A DNA stretch of 64,000 nt, taken from NCBI RefSeq assembly GCF_023952475.1, contig NZ_JALHRX010000002.1:248001-312000 (forward strand). The letters run 5' to 3'. Under the pieces are notes generated by a model, which was not told the DNA's origin, did not search any database, and was given only the letters and a program-made list of their open reading frames with translations. Numbering within the stretch: the stretch's first letter is position 1; the number at the start of each line of letters is the position of its first letter. This document shows positions 32,541-41,660 of this stretch, one piece after another. A program made the translations under genes and the position numbers. The DNA is from Cupriavidus sp. WGlv3. Its GTDB lineage: Bacteria > Pseudomonadota > Gammaproteobacteria > Burkholderiales > Burkholderiaceae.

Positions 32541-33389
32541 ATGTGTGCCACCGTGTGTAGCGCGGATTCCGCGGCTACCGTAGCCTCCTATCGCTGTCGA
32601 ATCGTTGAACACTACTGGGTCAACCAGCGCTACAAGTACATCCGGCTCGAATCGGAGGCCCCGATCGCGGCGATGACCCGGCCGGGACAGTTCTACCAGC
32701 TCAGCTGTCCCGCCACCGCCGATGCCCAGCCCTTCCTGCTGCGGCCGATGAGCGTCTATGGCGCCGGCCCGGAAAGCGGGCGCATCGAGTTCCTCTACAA
32801 CGTGACCGGCGTTGGCACGCGCGCAATGGCCACGCTCCCGGTCGACGGCCATCTGGACATCGTCGGTCCGCTTGGCAACACGTTTACGTTCGAACCCTCG
32901 TTCCGGCGCATTCTCGTGGTCGCGCGCGGCGTCGGGCTCGCGACGATGGCGCCGCTGATCCGCCAGGCTGCCGACGCCGGCACGGCCATCACCGCGATCA
33001 TGTCGGCGCGCACCTCGGGCGACCTGATGGAAAAAGAGTTCCTGCGCGGCGCCAGCGCAGAGGTGCACGCCGTGTTCGATGCCGACGGCACTTCCTCGGT
33101 CGAGGCGGTCGAGGCCCTGGCCCGCCGCCTGATCGAGACGCAACGGCCCGAGGCGGTCTACACCTGCGGCTCGCATCGCCTGCTGATGCTGCTGCAGCGC
33201 GTACTGGAGGACCACCCTGGCGTCCGGGGCGAGGTCGCGATGGAGCAGCGCATGGCCTGCGGCATGGGCGTGTGCCTGTCGTGCGTGCGGCTGTTCGATT
33301 GCGACGGCGACAAGCAATTCCTGCGCGTCTGCCGCGAAGGTCCCGTTTTCAAGATTCGCGAAGTGGTGGGGGAGGTGGAATTTGGCTGA
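32541..33389 (+). CDS. PyrK-like dihydroorotate dehydrogenase electron transfer subunit
   Basis: A 282-residue iron-sulphur flavoprotein of the PyrK family, which links NAD(H) to the class 1B dihydroorotate dehydrogenase. FAD/NAD reductase domain: LLRPMSVYG (FAD motif R-P-x-S) and the nucleotide region ILVVARGVGLATMAPLI. The [2Fe-2S] cluster site is CGMGVCLSCV with a later Cys. The start has CAGGAG upstream. Its end overlaps the PyrD-like gene by 8 bp, as in pyrK-pyrD pairs. In catabolism it would feed electrons from NADH to reduce orotate. Confidence 0.9.
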   Translation: MCATVCSADSAATVASYRCRIVEHYWVNQRYKYIRLESEAPIAAMTRPGQFYQLSCPATADAQPFLLRPMSVYGAGPESGRIEFLYNVTGVGTRAMATLPVDGHLDIVGPLGNTFTFEPSFRRILVVARGVGLATMAPLIRQAADAGTAITAIMSARTSGDLMEKEFLRGASAEVHAVFDADGTSSVEAVEALARRLIETQRPEAVYTCGSHRLLMLLQRVLEDHPGVRGEVAMEQRMACGMGVCLSCVRLFDCDGDKQFLRVCREGPVFKIREVVGEVEFG

Positions 33390-34332
33390 TCTGACTGTCC
33401 GGGTTGGCGACCTGACGTTGCGCAACCCCGTGATGCCCGCATCCGGCTGCTTCGCCATCGAGTACCGCGAGGCGATGGATCTCAACCGGCTGGGCGCGCT
33501 GGTCATCAAGAGCGTCTCGCCCAAGTCGCGGGCGGGCAACCCTACCCCGCGCGTGGCGGAAACGTTCAGCGGAATGCTGAATTCGATCGGCATTCCCAGC
33601 AAGGGACTCGACCACTACCGCAAGGAAGTCCTGCCCGCCTATACGCGATACGACACGCCCGTCGTGGTATCGATTTCCGCCGATACGGCCGAAGAGTTCG
33701 GCGCCGCGTGCGAAGAGATGTCGTTGCCGGAAGTCGACGTGATCGAGGCCAATATCTCCTGCCCCAACCTGGAAGCCGACGGCATGGCCTTTGCCATGTT
33801 GCCCGAGACCACCTACAAGGCCGTCTCCGCGATTCGGCGCCGCACCCGGCACCCGTTCTGGGTCAAGCTGACGCCTAACGCCGGCAATATCGCCGCGGTC
33901 GCGCGCGCGGCCGAGGAAGCCGGTGCCGATGCGATCGTGATGGGCAACACCGTGCTCGGCATGGCGATCGATATCCGCACGCGCAAGCCCAAGCTTGGCA
34001 ATGTCATGGGCGGCCTGTCCGGGCCGGCGATCAAGCCGATTGCCCTGCGGCTGGTGCACCAGTGCTATCGCGCCGTGCGCATCCCCATCATCGGCTGCGG
34101 CGGCATCCAGAGCGCCGAGGACGCGATCGAGTTCATGCTGGCAGGCGCGTCGGCGATCCAGGTCGGCACCGCCTCGTTCCGGGATCCCGGCATCATGGCG
34201 AAGATCATCGCCGGGCTCGATGCGTACTGCGGGCAATCCGGCATCGCATCGATCCGCGACCTGACCGGGCAGGTGATCCTCGACCGCCAGCTCAGCGACC
34301 GCTGGCTGCGCTTCGCGCAGCAGTCGGGTTGA
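33382..34332 (+). CDS. Class 1B dihydroorotate dehydrogenase (PyrD-like catalytic subunit)
   Basis: A 316-residue FMN-containing TIM barrel. It has GNPTPRVAETFSGMLNSIG, the active-site loop NISCPN with the catalytic Cys of class 1 enzymes, VKLTPNAGNI, and the phosphate-binding GLSGPAIKP, GCGGIQSAED and VGTASF. It begins with TTG preceded by GGGAGGTGG. Proteobacteria normally make pyrimidines with the membrane class 2 enzyme; an NAD-linked class 1B pair in an operon with degradative enzymes points to reduction of orotate to dihydroorotate, as known in Clostridium oroticum. Confidence 0.9.
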   Translation: MADLTVRVGDLTLRNPVMPASGCFAIEYREAMDLNRLGALVIKSVSPKSRAGNPTPRVAETFSGMLNSIGIPSKGLDHYRKEVLPAYTRYDTPVVVSISADTAEEFGAACEEMSLPEVDVIEANISCPNLEADGMAFAMLPETTYKAVSAIRRRTRHPFWVKLTPNAGNIAAVARAAEEAGADAIVMGNTVLGMAIDIRTRKPKLGNVMGGLSGPAIKPIALRLVHQCYRAVRIPIIGCGGIQSAEDAIEFMLAGASAIQVGTASFRDPGIMAKIIAGLDAYCGQSGIASIRDLTGQVILDRQLSDRWLRFAQQSG

Positions 34333-34342
34333 GCAACGGGAC

Positions 34343-35620
34343 ATGCCCATGGATATCCTTGAACTCAAGCCACTGGCGGAACAATTGTTCGCCGACATCG
34401 GCGCGCTGACGTTCGACGGCGTCGGCATTACCCGCGACAGCTATGGTGCCGGCGAATCGGCCGCGGCCGACTACCTGCGTCGCTTTGCCGGGCAGCACGG
34501 GCTGGACGTACAGAGCGATCGCGCGGCGAACCTCTTGTTCGCCCTGCCCGATGAAGATTCGCACGCGCCGGCCGCATGGGTCGGCTCGCATGTCGATTCT
34601 GTCCCACAAGGCGGCAACTTCGACGGCCTCGCGGGAATCGTCGCTGGCCTGCTGTGCCTGATCGCACGCAAGGCGCAGGGCGGGTGCGGCGCCGCGCCGC
34701 TGCGCGTGATCGCCTTTCGGGGCGAGGAAAGCGCCTGGTTCGGCAAGGCCTACCTGGGATCTGGCGCCGCGCTGGGCAAGCTTGGCCCGGACGACCTGGC
34801 GCTGAAGCACCGCAGTTCGGGCAAGACACTTGCCGATTGCATGGCCGCGGTCGGCGCCGACGTCGAGGCCATTGCGGCACAACAACCCTTGTTCGACCGC
34901 GCGGCAGCCGCGGCATACCTGGAATTGCATATTGAACAGGGCCCGGTGATGGTGGCCCGCAAGCTGCCGCTGGCGGTGGTGCCCGGTATTCGCGGGAACA
35001 TCCGGCACAACCGCATTGCCTGCCTCGGCGAACCTGGCCATTCCGGTGCGGTGCCGCGCTGGCTGCGCAAGGATGCGATGTTCGCCGTGGCCGAGCTGAT
35101 CACGCGGCTCGACGAACACTGGAAGGTGCTGCTCGAGCGCGACATGGACCTGGTGGTGACCACGGGTGTGGTGTCCACCGACCCCGCGGAGCATTCCATT
35201 TCACGGATTCCCGGCAAGGTTGAATTCAGCTTCGAGGTTCGCAGCAAAAGCGTGGACACGCTGGAAGGCTTCTACCAGTTGCTGCGCACGGAGTGCAAGG
35301 CCATCAGCCGCGACCGCGGCGTGCATTTCGAGTTCGACCGCCGTATCGAATCGGCACCGGCGACGATGGACCCGGCGCTGGCTGGCCTGCTGCACGACGC
35401 GTGCGCCGGCGCCGGACTCCCGATCGAAATGGTGCCGAGCGGCGCCGGACACGACGCCGCGCTGTTTGCCAATGCCGGCATCCCCACCGCCATGCTCTTT
35501 GTCCGCAACGAGCACGGCTCGCACAATCCGGACGAAGCGATGGACCTGGACGATTTCATGCTCGGCACTCAAGTCATGTATCGGGCACTCGAAGGCATCC
35601 GCGCCGGGAGGCAGCCATGA
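34343..35620 (+). CDS. M20-family N-carbamoyl-amino-acid hydrolase, predicted ureidosuccinase
   Basis: A 425-residue zinc hydrolase of the HyuC/AmaB/AllC group. Metal and active-site motifs: GSHVDSVPQGGNFDG (His, Asp), RGEESAWFG (Glu-Glu), LELHIEQGP (His), GAGHDA and NEHGSHNP (His). Such enzymes release ammonia and CO2 from N-carbamoyl amino acids. Sitting between dihydroorotate dehydrogenase and dihydroorotase genes and before an aspartase, it should cleave N-carbamoyl-L-aspartate to aspartate. Substrate specificity is inferred from context. A second ATG lies 6 bp in. It overlaps the next gene by 4 bp (ATGA). Confidence 0.87.
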   Translation: MPMDILELKPLAEQLFADIGALTFDGVGITRDSYGAGESAAADYLRRFAGQHGLDVQSDRAANLLFALPDEDSHAPAAWVGSHVDSVPQGGNFDGLAGIVAGLLCLIARKAQGGCGAAPLRVIAFRGEESAWFGKAYLGSGAALGKLGPDDLALKHRSSGKTLADCMAAVGADVEAIAAQQPLFDRAAAAAYLELHIEQGPVMVARKLPLAVVPGIRGNIRHNRIACLGEPGHSGAVPRWLRKDAMFAVAELITRLDEHWKVLLERDMDLVVTTGVVSTDPAEHSISRIPGKVEFSFEVRSKSVDTLEGFYQLLRTECKAISRDRGVHFEFDRRIESAPATMDPALAGLLHDACAGAGLPIEMVPSGAGHDAALFANAGIPTAMLFVRNEHGSHNPDEAMDLDDFMLGTQVMYRALEGIRAGRQP

Positions 35621-36660
35621 CCGTGCAGGCCCTGACCATCCGCCGCCCGGACGACTGGCACCTGCACCTGCGCGACGGCGACCTTCTGCGCGCGGTGCTG
35701 CCGGCGTCCGCCAGCCAGTTCGGCCGCGCCGTGGTAATGCCCAACCTGAAACCGCCGGTCACCACCGCGCAAGCCGCCATCGCCTATCGTGAACGTATCG
35801 TTGGCGCATTGCCGCCGGGGTCCGCCTTCACGCCGTTGATGACCTGCTACCTGTGCGACACCACCACCGCGGCGGAGATCCGCGCCGGGTTCGACGCCGG
35901 TGCCTTTGCCGCCGCAAAGCTGTATCCCGCTGGCGCCACCACCCATTCCGAGTACGGCGTGACCTCGATTGACCGCATTGCGGGCGTGCTGGCCGTCATG
36001 CAGGACATCGGCATGCCGCTGCTGGTCCATGGCGAAAGCACCGATCCGGCGGTCGATGTCTTCGATCGCGAAGCCGCGTTCCTGCAGGCCACGCTGCGGC
36101 CCCTGCTCGCGCGCTATCCGCGCCTGAAGGTGGTACTGGAACACATCACCACCGCCGAAGCCGCCGATTTCGTCCTTTGCGACATCAGCGGCAGGCTGGC
36201 CGCCACCATCACGCCGCAGCACCTGATGTTCAACCGCAATGCCATGTTCGCGGGCGGCATCCGGCCGCACTACTACTGCCTGCCGGTATTGAAGCGCGAG
36301 CGACACCGGCTGGCGCTGCGCCGTGCCGCGACCTCGGGCTCGCCGGCGTTCTTTCTCGGCACCGACTCGGCGCCGCACGACACCGAAGCCAAGCAATCTG
36401 CCTGCGGTTGTGCAGGGATCTTCAGCGCGCCCGTCGCGTTGCAAGCCTACCTGACCGTGTTCGAGGAGGAGCACGCCCTGGATCGCTTCGAAGCTTTCGC
36501 CAGCGAAAACGGCGCGCGCTTCTACGGCATGCAGCCCAACCAGGAGACCGTCACCTTCCATCGCAGCCCCATGCACGTGCCGGAGCAGGTCGAACTGCCG
36601 GACGGCCGGCGCATCCGCCAGTTCCTCGCCGGCGAGACGCTGCCATGGATGCTGGCCTAG
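35617..36660 (+). CDS. Dihydroorotase (class II, PyrC-type)
   Basis: A 347-residue amidohydrolase, close to the length of E. coli PyrC. The metal ligands are in place: DWHLHLRDGD, AKLYPAGATTHSEYG (carbamylated Lys), LLVHGES, LEHITT and GTDSAPHDTEAK. In pyrimidine synthesis it closes dihydroorotate; in this operon it would run in the opening direction, giving N-carbamoyl-aspartate for the hydrolase upstream. A second pyrC for biosynthesis would be expected elsewhere in the genome. Start overlaps the stop of the previous gene. Confidence 0.92.
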   Translation: MTVQALTIRRPDDWHLHLRDGDLLRAVLPASASQFGRAVVMPNLKPPVTTAQAAIAYRERIVGALPPGSAFTPLMTCYLCDTTTAAEIRAGFDAGAFAAAKLYPAGATTHSEYGVTSIDRIAGVLAVMQDIGMPLLVHGESTDPAVDVFDREAAFLQATLRPLLARYPRLKVVLEHITTAEAADFVLCDISGRLAATITPQHLMFNRNAMFAGGIRPHYYCLPVLKRERHRLALRRAATSGSPAFFLGTDSAPHDTEAKQSACGCAGIFSAPVALQAYLTVFEEEHALDRFEAFASENGARFYGMQPNQETVTFHRSPMHVPEQVELPDGRRIRQFLAGETLPWMLA

Positions 36661-36691
36661 CCAACGCCAACCCTAATCGGATCGCATCACC

Positions 36692-38113
36692 ATGACCAAT
36701 ACCTATCGCACCGAAGCCGACCTGCTTGGCGAACGCCACGTGCCGGCCGACGCCTACTACGGCGTCCACACGCTGCGGGCCTGGGAGAACTTCCAGATCA
36801 GCGGCACGCCCATCTCCTCGTGGCCCGAGCTGATCATTGCACTGGCATCGGTCAAGCAGGCTGCCGCCGAGGCCAACGCCGAGCTTGGCCTGCTGCCTGC
36901 GAACCTGCGCGACGCCATCCTGGCCGCCTGCCATGACGTGCGCGAGGGCATGCTGCACGACCAGTTCATTGTCGACACAATCCAGGGCGGAGCCGGCACG
37001 TCGACGAACATGAATGCCAATGAGGTCATCTGCAATCGGGCGCTCGAGCACATGGGTCACGGCAAGGGCGAATACCGGTTCCTGCACCCCAACGAGCACG
37101 TCAACATGGCGCAAAGCACCAATGACGTCTATCCGACCGCACTGCGCATTGCCACGTACTTTGCCATCGAGCACCTGCTCGAAGCGATGGAAGTCCTGCG
37201 CGCCGCCTTCGAACGCAAATCGACCGAGTTTTCCGGCCTGCTCAAGCTCGGCCGCACCCAGTTGCAGGATGCGGTGCCGATGACGCTGGGCCAGGAGTTC
37301 TCGACCTACGCGGTCATGCTCGAAGAAGACATGGCGCGCCTGCGCGAAACCGCCTTGCTGATCCGCGAGATCAACCTGGGCGCCACCGCGATCGGCACCG
37401 GCATCACCGCGCACCCTGACTATGCGCCGAAGGCCTTGTCCGCGCTGCGCCGCATCACCGGCATCGACCTGTGCCTCGCGCCCAACCTGGTGGAAGCCAC
37501 GCAGGATTGCGGCGCCTTCGTGCAGATCTCCGGCGTGCTAAAGCGTATCGCCGTCAAGCTGTCCAAGACCTGCAACGACCTGCGGCTGCTGTCGAGCGGG
37601 CCGCGCGCCGGCTTTGGCGAGATCAACCTCCCGCCGATGCAGGCGGGCTCGTCGATCATGCCGGGCAAGGTCAACCCCGTCATTCCCGAGGTGGTCAACC
37701 AGATCGCCTTCGAAGTGTTCGGCAACGACACCACCATCACCTTTGCCGCCGAGGCCGGCCAGTTGCAGCTCAACGCCTTCGAGCCCGTGATTGCCGCCAG
37801 CCTGCTCCGCAGTTTCAGCCACCTGACCAACGGCTGCCTGACGCTGGCACACAAGTGCGTCGACGGCATTACCGCCAACCCCGAACGCCTGCGCGAGACC
37901 ATCGAGCGCTCGATCGCGCTGGTCACGGCGCTCAATCCCGTGATCGGCTACAAGAACGCAACCTCGGTCGCCGCCGAGGCCCATGCCAGGGGCACCACCA
38001 TCCGCGAAGTGGTGCTGGCACGCGGCCTGATGACCGCCGAGGCGCTCGACGAGGCGTTGCGCCCTGAAACCCTGATCCGCCCGCGTGCCGACAAGCTCGG
38101 CGGCAAGCCATGA
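36692..38113 (+). CDS. aspA: Aspartate ammonia-lyase
   Basis: A 473-residue member of the fumarase/aspartase superfamily, the usual length. It shows GAGTSTNMNANEVICNRALE, NDVYPTALRIA and the signature loop GSSIMPGKVNPVIPEVVNQ, which contains the catalytic Ser. It converts aspartate to fumarate and ammonia, the step that joins orotate breakdown to the TCA cycle and releases the second nitrogen. Fumarase itself is rather more widely spread and not in the operon. A terminator-like hairpin follows. Confidence 0.92.
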   Translation: MTNTYRTEADLLGERHVPADAYYGVHTLRAWENFQISGTPISSWPELIIALASVKQAAAEANAELGLLPANLRDAILAACHDVREGMLHDQFIVDTIQGGAGTSTNMNANEVICNRALEHMGHGKGEYRFLHPNEHVNMAQSTNDVYPTALRIATYFAIEHLLEAMEVLRAAFERKSTEFSGLLKLGRTQLQDAVPMTLGQEFSTYAVMLEEDMARLRETALLIREINLGATAIGTGITAHPDYAPKALSALRRITGIDLCLAPNLVEATQDCGAFVQISGVLKRIAVKLSKTCNDLRLLSSGPRAGFGEINLPPMQAGSSIMPGKVNPVIPEVVNQIAFEVFGNDTTITFAAEAGQLQLNAFEPVIAASLLRSFSHLTNGCLTLAHKCVDGITANPERLRETIERSIALVTALNPVIGYKNATSVAAEAHARGTTIREVVLARGLMTAEALDEALRPETLIRPRADKLGGKP

Positions 38114-38174
38114 ACGGCAGGCACGGCAGGTACGGCGGCGGCGCCGCGTAGCCCTTAACAACAGATCCTTTCCC

Positions 38175-38212
38175 GGCCGCTCGCCCGTCATCACGGGCGG
38201 TGGCCCCCTTTT
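38175..38212 (+). terminator. Hairpin plus T run between aspA and the malic enzyme gene
   Basis: CGCCCGT-CATC-ACGGGCG with outer GGCC/GGCC pairs, followed by CCCTTTT. It should end or reduce transcription after aspA, so that the malic enzyme and porin genes are either expressed less or have their own promoter. Confidence 0.7.
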
Positions 38213-38236
38213 GCCCGAATTTTCCTCAAACCCACC

Positions 38237-39541
38237 ATGGACGACGCCTTCAAGCAAAGCGCCCTCGCCTACCACTGCACCCCAACACCCGGCAAGATCT
38301 CGGTCACGCCGACCAAGCCCCTCGACAACCAGCACGACTTGGCGCTGGCCTATTCGCCTGGCGTGGCCGCCGCCTGCGAGGCCATCCACACCGAGCCTCT
38401 CAACGCCCGGCACTACACCGCCCGCAGCAACCTCGTCGGCGTGGTCACCAACGGCACGGCGGTGCTGGGACTGGGCAACCTCGGGCCGCTCGCGGCCAAG
38501 CCCGTCATGGAAGGCAAGGCCTGCCTGTTCAAGCTGTTCGCGGATATCGATGTCTTCGACCTGGAGCTGGCGGAGACGGACCCCGGCAAGCTGGTCGATG
38601 CCATCGCGATGCTTGAGCCGACCTTCGGCGGCATCAACCTCGAAGACATCAAGGCCCCGGAGTGCTTTCACGTCGAACAGGCCCTGCGCCAGCGGATGCA
38701 GATCCCGGTGTTCCACGACGACCAGCATGGCACCGCGATCATTGCCGCCGCGGCGATCCTGAACGGCCTCAAGGTGGCCGGCAAGTCCATCGACCGCGTC
38801 AGGCTGGTGTGCTCCGGGGCCGGCGCCGCCGCGCTGGCGTGCCTGGACCTGCTGGTCAGCCTTGGGCTGCCGCGCGGCCACATCGCCGTGCTCGATTCGC
38901 GCGGCGTCATCCTGACGGACCGGCAAGCGCTCGATCCCAGCAAGCGCCGCTTCGCGCAGGACCCCGCCATCTACGCGGCGCGAACCCTCGGCGAGGCACT
39001 GGAAGACGCCGACGTGTTCCTGGGTTGCTCCAGTGCGGGGGTGCTCAAGCCTGCCATGCTGCGCGGCATGCGCGAACGGCCGCTGATCCTGGCGCTGGCC
39101 AACCCCGAACCGGAAATCCGCCCGGAAGCGGCGCGCCAGGCGCGGCCGGACTGCCTGGTCGCGACCGGCCGCTCCGACTATCCCAACCAGGTCAACAACG
39201 TGCTGTGCTTCCCGTTCATATTCCGGGGCGCGCTCGACGTGGGTGCGACCACGATCACCGAATCGATGAAGCTGGCTTGCGTACACGCGCTGGCCGCACT
39301 GGCCGAAGAGGCGCCCGGGCCTGAAGTCGCCGCCGCCTACCCAGGCAAGTCATTGGCATTCGGCCCCGACTACCTGATTCCTACGCCATTCGATCCGCGC
39401 CTGATCACCCGCCTGGCACCGGCAGTGGCCCAGGCGGCCGCCGATGCCGGCGTGGCGCGACGTCCGATCGAAGACATGGCGGCCTATCGCGCGCAGCTCG
39501 CGGCGCGCCGCCGGCAAGTTTTTCCACACCACACCAACTGA
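38237..39541 (+). CDS. Malic enzyme (NAD(P)-dependent, short MaeB-like)
   Basis: A 434-residue oxidative decarboxylase of malate to pyruvate and CO2. It has the N-terminal malic domain ([61 protein letters not shown]) and the NAD domain ([15 protein letters not shown]). It lacks the phosphotransacetylase-like domain seen in the long MaeB form. In this operon it turns the fumarate made by aspartase, via malate, into pyruvate and NAD(P)H; the reduced cofactor could feed the reductive first step. Confidence 0.9.
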   Translation: MDDAFKQSALAYHCTPTPGKISVTPTKPLDNQHDLALAYSPGVAAACEAIHTEPLNARHYTARSNLVGVVTNGTAVLGLGNLGPLAAKPVMEGKACLFKLFADIDVFDLELAETDPGKLVDAIAMLEPTFGGINLEDIKAPECFHVEQALRQRMQIPVFHDDQHGTAIIAAAAILNGLKVAGKSIDRVRLVCSGAGAAALACLDLLVSLGLPRGHIAVLDSRGVILTDRQALDPSKRRFAQDPAIYAARTLGEALEDADVFLGCSSAGVLKPAMLRGMRERPLILALANPEPEIRPEAARQARPDCLVATGRSDYPNQVNNVLCFPFIFRGALDVGATTITESMKLACVHALAALAEEAPGPEVAAAYPGKSLAFGPDYLIPTPFDPRLITRLAPAVAQAAADAGVARRPIEDMAAYRAQLAARRRQVFPHHTN

Positions 39542-39559
39542 AAACAAACGGAGGAGACC

Positions 39560-40627
39560 ATGCATCTGAAACACCAGGCCGTGGCAGCGGCCGCCATGGC
39601 CGCGAGCCTTGCACAGCCGGCCCTGGCGCAATCCAGCGTCACCCTGTACGGCCAGGTCGACGCCTTCGTCGGCAGCATCCGCGCCTCTGGCGGCGAGCGC
39701 ACGGCCATCGTCGGCGCCGGCGGCATGCAGACTTCCTACTGGGGCATGCGCGGCACCGAAGACCTCGGTGACGGGCTCAAGGCGATATTCGACCTGAACG
39801 GGTTCTACCGCGTCGACACGGGCCGCTTCGGCCGCTCCGATACCGACGGCTTCCTGACCCGCAGCGCCTATGTCGGGCTGCAATCCTCGAAGTACGGCAC
39901 GGTGCGGCTCGGGCGCAATACCACGCCGTATTTCCTGTCGACGATCCTGTTCAACCCGCTGGTCGATTCCTACAATTTCGGCCCGTCGATTTTCCACACC
40001 TACAGGACGGCAACCGATGGACGCGTGTTCGATCCCGGCATCATCGGCGATTCCGGATGGTCGAACTCGGTCGTGTACTCGTCGCCAACCGCCGGCGGCC
40101 TGACGGTGAACCTGATCTATGCATTCGGCGAGCAGCCGGGCAGCAACGGCCAGAACAAATGGGGCGGCAACGTAACCTGGTTCAACGGCGCCTTCGCCGC
40201 GACGGCTGCATTCCAGCAGGTCAGGTTCAACGCCGTCCCCGGCGACGTGACTGCTCCCGCGGCCCTCGCCGGTTTCGACAAGCAGACAGCGGCGCAACTG
40301 GGCGTCTCCTATGACTTCGGTGTCGCCAAGCTGTTCGGGCAGGCACAATACATCCGTACCGCCATCAACGGCGCGCAGGGCGATATCCGGCACGCGAACG
40401 GACAAGTGGGCGCGTCGATTTCTGTCGGGGCGGGCAGTGTGTTGGCCTCCTACGCCTATGGCAACACTCGCAACGAGGTGGCCGGGATGGGCCGGCATAC
40501 GGCCGCCATTGCCTATGACTACAACTTGTCAAAGCGGACCGATCTGTATGCCGCGTATTTCTATGACCGCGTAACAGGGCGGCCGCATGCCGAGACGATC
40601 GGTGCCGGCATGCGGCATCGGTTCTAG
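39560..40627 (+). CDS. Gram-negative porin at the end of the orotate operon
   Basis: A 355-residue outer-membrane porin of the same family as the one at 10.2 kb: signal peptide ending LAQPALA, mature start QSSVTLYGQVDAFVG, internal YWGMRGTEDLGDGLKAIF, terminal Phe (GMRHRF). It follows the malic enzyme by 18 bp with GGAGGAGA, so it is in the same transcript. A dedicated porin suggests that it admits the operon's substrate through the outer membrane. Confidence 0.87.
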   Translation: MHLKHQAVAAAAMAASLAQPALAQSSVTLYGQVDAFVGSIRASGGERTAIVGAGGMQTSYWGMRGTEDLGDGLKAIFDLNGFYRVDTGRFGRSDTDGFLTRSAYVGLQSSKYGTVRLGRNTTPYFLSTILFNPLVDSYNFGPSIFHTYRTATDGRVFDPGIIGDSGWSNSVVYSSPTAGGLTVNLIYAFGEQPGSNGQNKWGGNVTWFNGAFAATAAFQQVRFNAVPGDVTAPAALAGFDKQTAAQLGVSYDFGVAKLFGQAQYIRTAINGAQGDIRHANGQVGASISVGAGSVLASYAYGNTRNEVAGMGRHTAAIAYDYNLSKRTDLYAAYFYDRVTGRPHAETIGAGMRHRF

Positions 40628-40815
40628 GGTCAGTACCGCCGGAGTGTTGGCCGTTACGCCGCCACGGACTCCCGTGCAAACGCTTGCCCGAGTCCCGGCC
40701 GTGATCAGCCATACAATGCGATGAACGCCTTCGGCTAATCGAAAACGTTCGCCGCGGCGAGGCATTTTTCGACAAGCGATATTCCACCGGACCGCACGAC
40801 CCGGAGCAGACTCGC

Positions 40816-41376
40816 ATGGGACTTCTAACCTTCAGCCTCAACATCACCCTGGACGGCTGCGTCGACCACCAGGAGGGTATCGCCGACGACGAGACGCACG
40901 CCTTCTTCACCCGCCTCATGGACGAGGCTGGGGCGATGCTGTGGGGCCGCACCACCTACGAGATGATGGAGAGCTACTGGCCCGCGGTCGCCCGTGGCGA
41001 TGTGGAGGCGCCGCCGATGGTGCGCGAATGGGCGATCAAGCTGGAGACCAAGCCGAAGTACGTCGTGTCGTCGACGCGAACGGACTTCCCGTGGACCAAC
41101 AGTCATCACATCGGCGGCGATCTGTGCTCGGGCGTGCAAAAGCTCAAGGACGCGACGCCGGCCGGCGTGCTCCTCTGTAGCGGTACGCTGGCGACCGAAC
41201 TGGACCGGCTGGGTCTGATCGACGAGTACAAATTCCTCGTCCACCCCAGGATCGCCGGCCACGGCCCCACCCTGTACCAGAGCGGGCTGCCCGACACACG
41301 GCGGCTTGAGCTGGTCTCGGCGAAGCCGCTCAGCAACGGCGCGGTTGCCATGCACTACCGTCGCGCGCGCGACTGA
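40816..41376 (+). CDS. RibD C-terminal / dihydrofolate reductase-like protein
   Basis: A 186-residue protein of the RibD_C family (YyaP/YwjB-like), a DHFR-like fold that binds NADPH. Signs: LTFSLNITLDGCVDH at the start, MLWGRTTYEMMESYWP and LLCSGTLATELDRLGLIDEY in the middle. The true substrate of such stand-alone proteins is not known. It is monocistronic, in the same direction as the orotate genes but 188 bp away. Confidence 0.85.
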   Translation: MGLLTFSLNITLDGCVDHQEGIADDETHAFFTRLMDEAGAMLWGRTTYEMMESYWPAVARGDVEAPPMVREWAIKLETKPKYVVSSTRTDFPWTNSHHIGGDLCSGVQKLKDATPAGVLLCSGTLATELDRLGLIDEYKFLVHPRIAGHGPTLYQSGLPDTRRLELVSAKPLSNGAVAMHYRRARD

Positions 41377-41660
41377 CCATCGTTGCGGCGGCCCGCTCGC
41401 CACAACAAGCTACCTCCAAGTCGAGATGCCTGCCGGTGCGGAACTGATCGCATGTTTTACAATCTCGCCGGCTGACCCTGAAACCCCGCGATACCGGCAC
41501 ATTCCCGAAGGCCAGGCCACCATTGACGATGCCGGCCGGCGCGATATGCAACGGCGGCCGGTACAAAACCTGCTTTAGCGGATCCACGACATCGAGGAGC
41601 ATGACCGAATGACCAACCGGCTGCATCAGCGGCAGCTTTGCCGCGCGCGGAGGCCCTGAC

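Noticed and set aside
33382..34332. Dihydropyrimidine dehydrogenase (uracil/thymine breakdown) as an alternative call
   Set aside because: Length, GNPTPRVAETFSG and NISCPN fit class 1B dihydroorotate dehydrogenase, and neighbours are dihydroorotase and aspartase, not dihydropyrimidinase and beta-ureidopropionase partners.
41377..41660. Possible gene remnant in the 284-bp gap before the DUF808 gene
   Set aside because: Short frames exist on both strands but none has a ribosome site or a recognisable motif.
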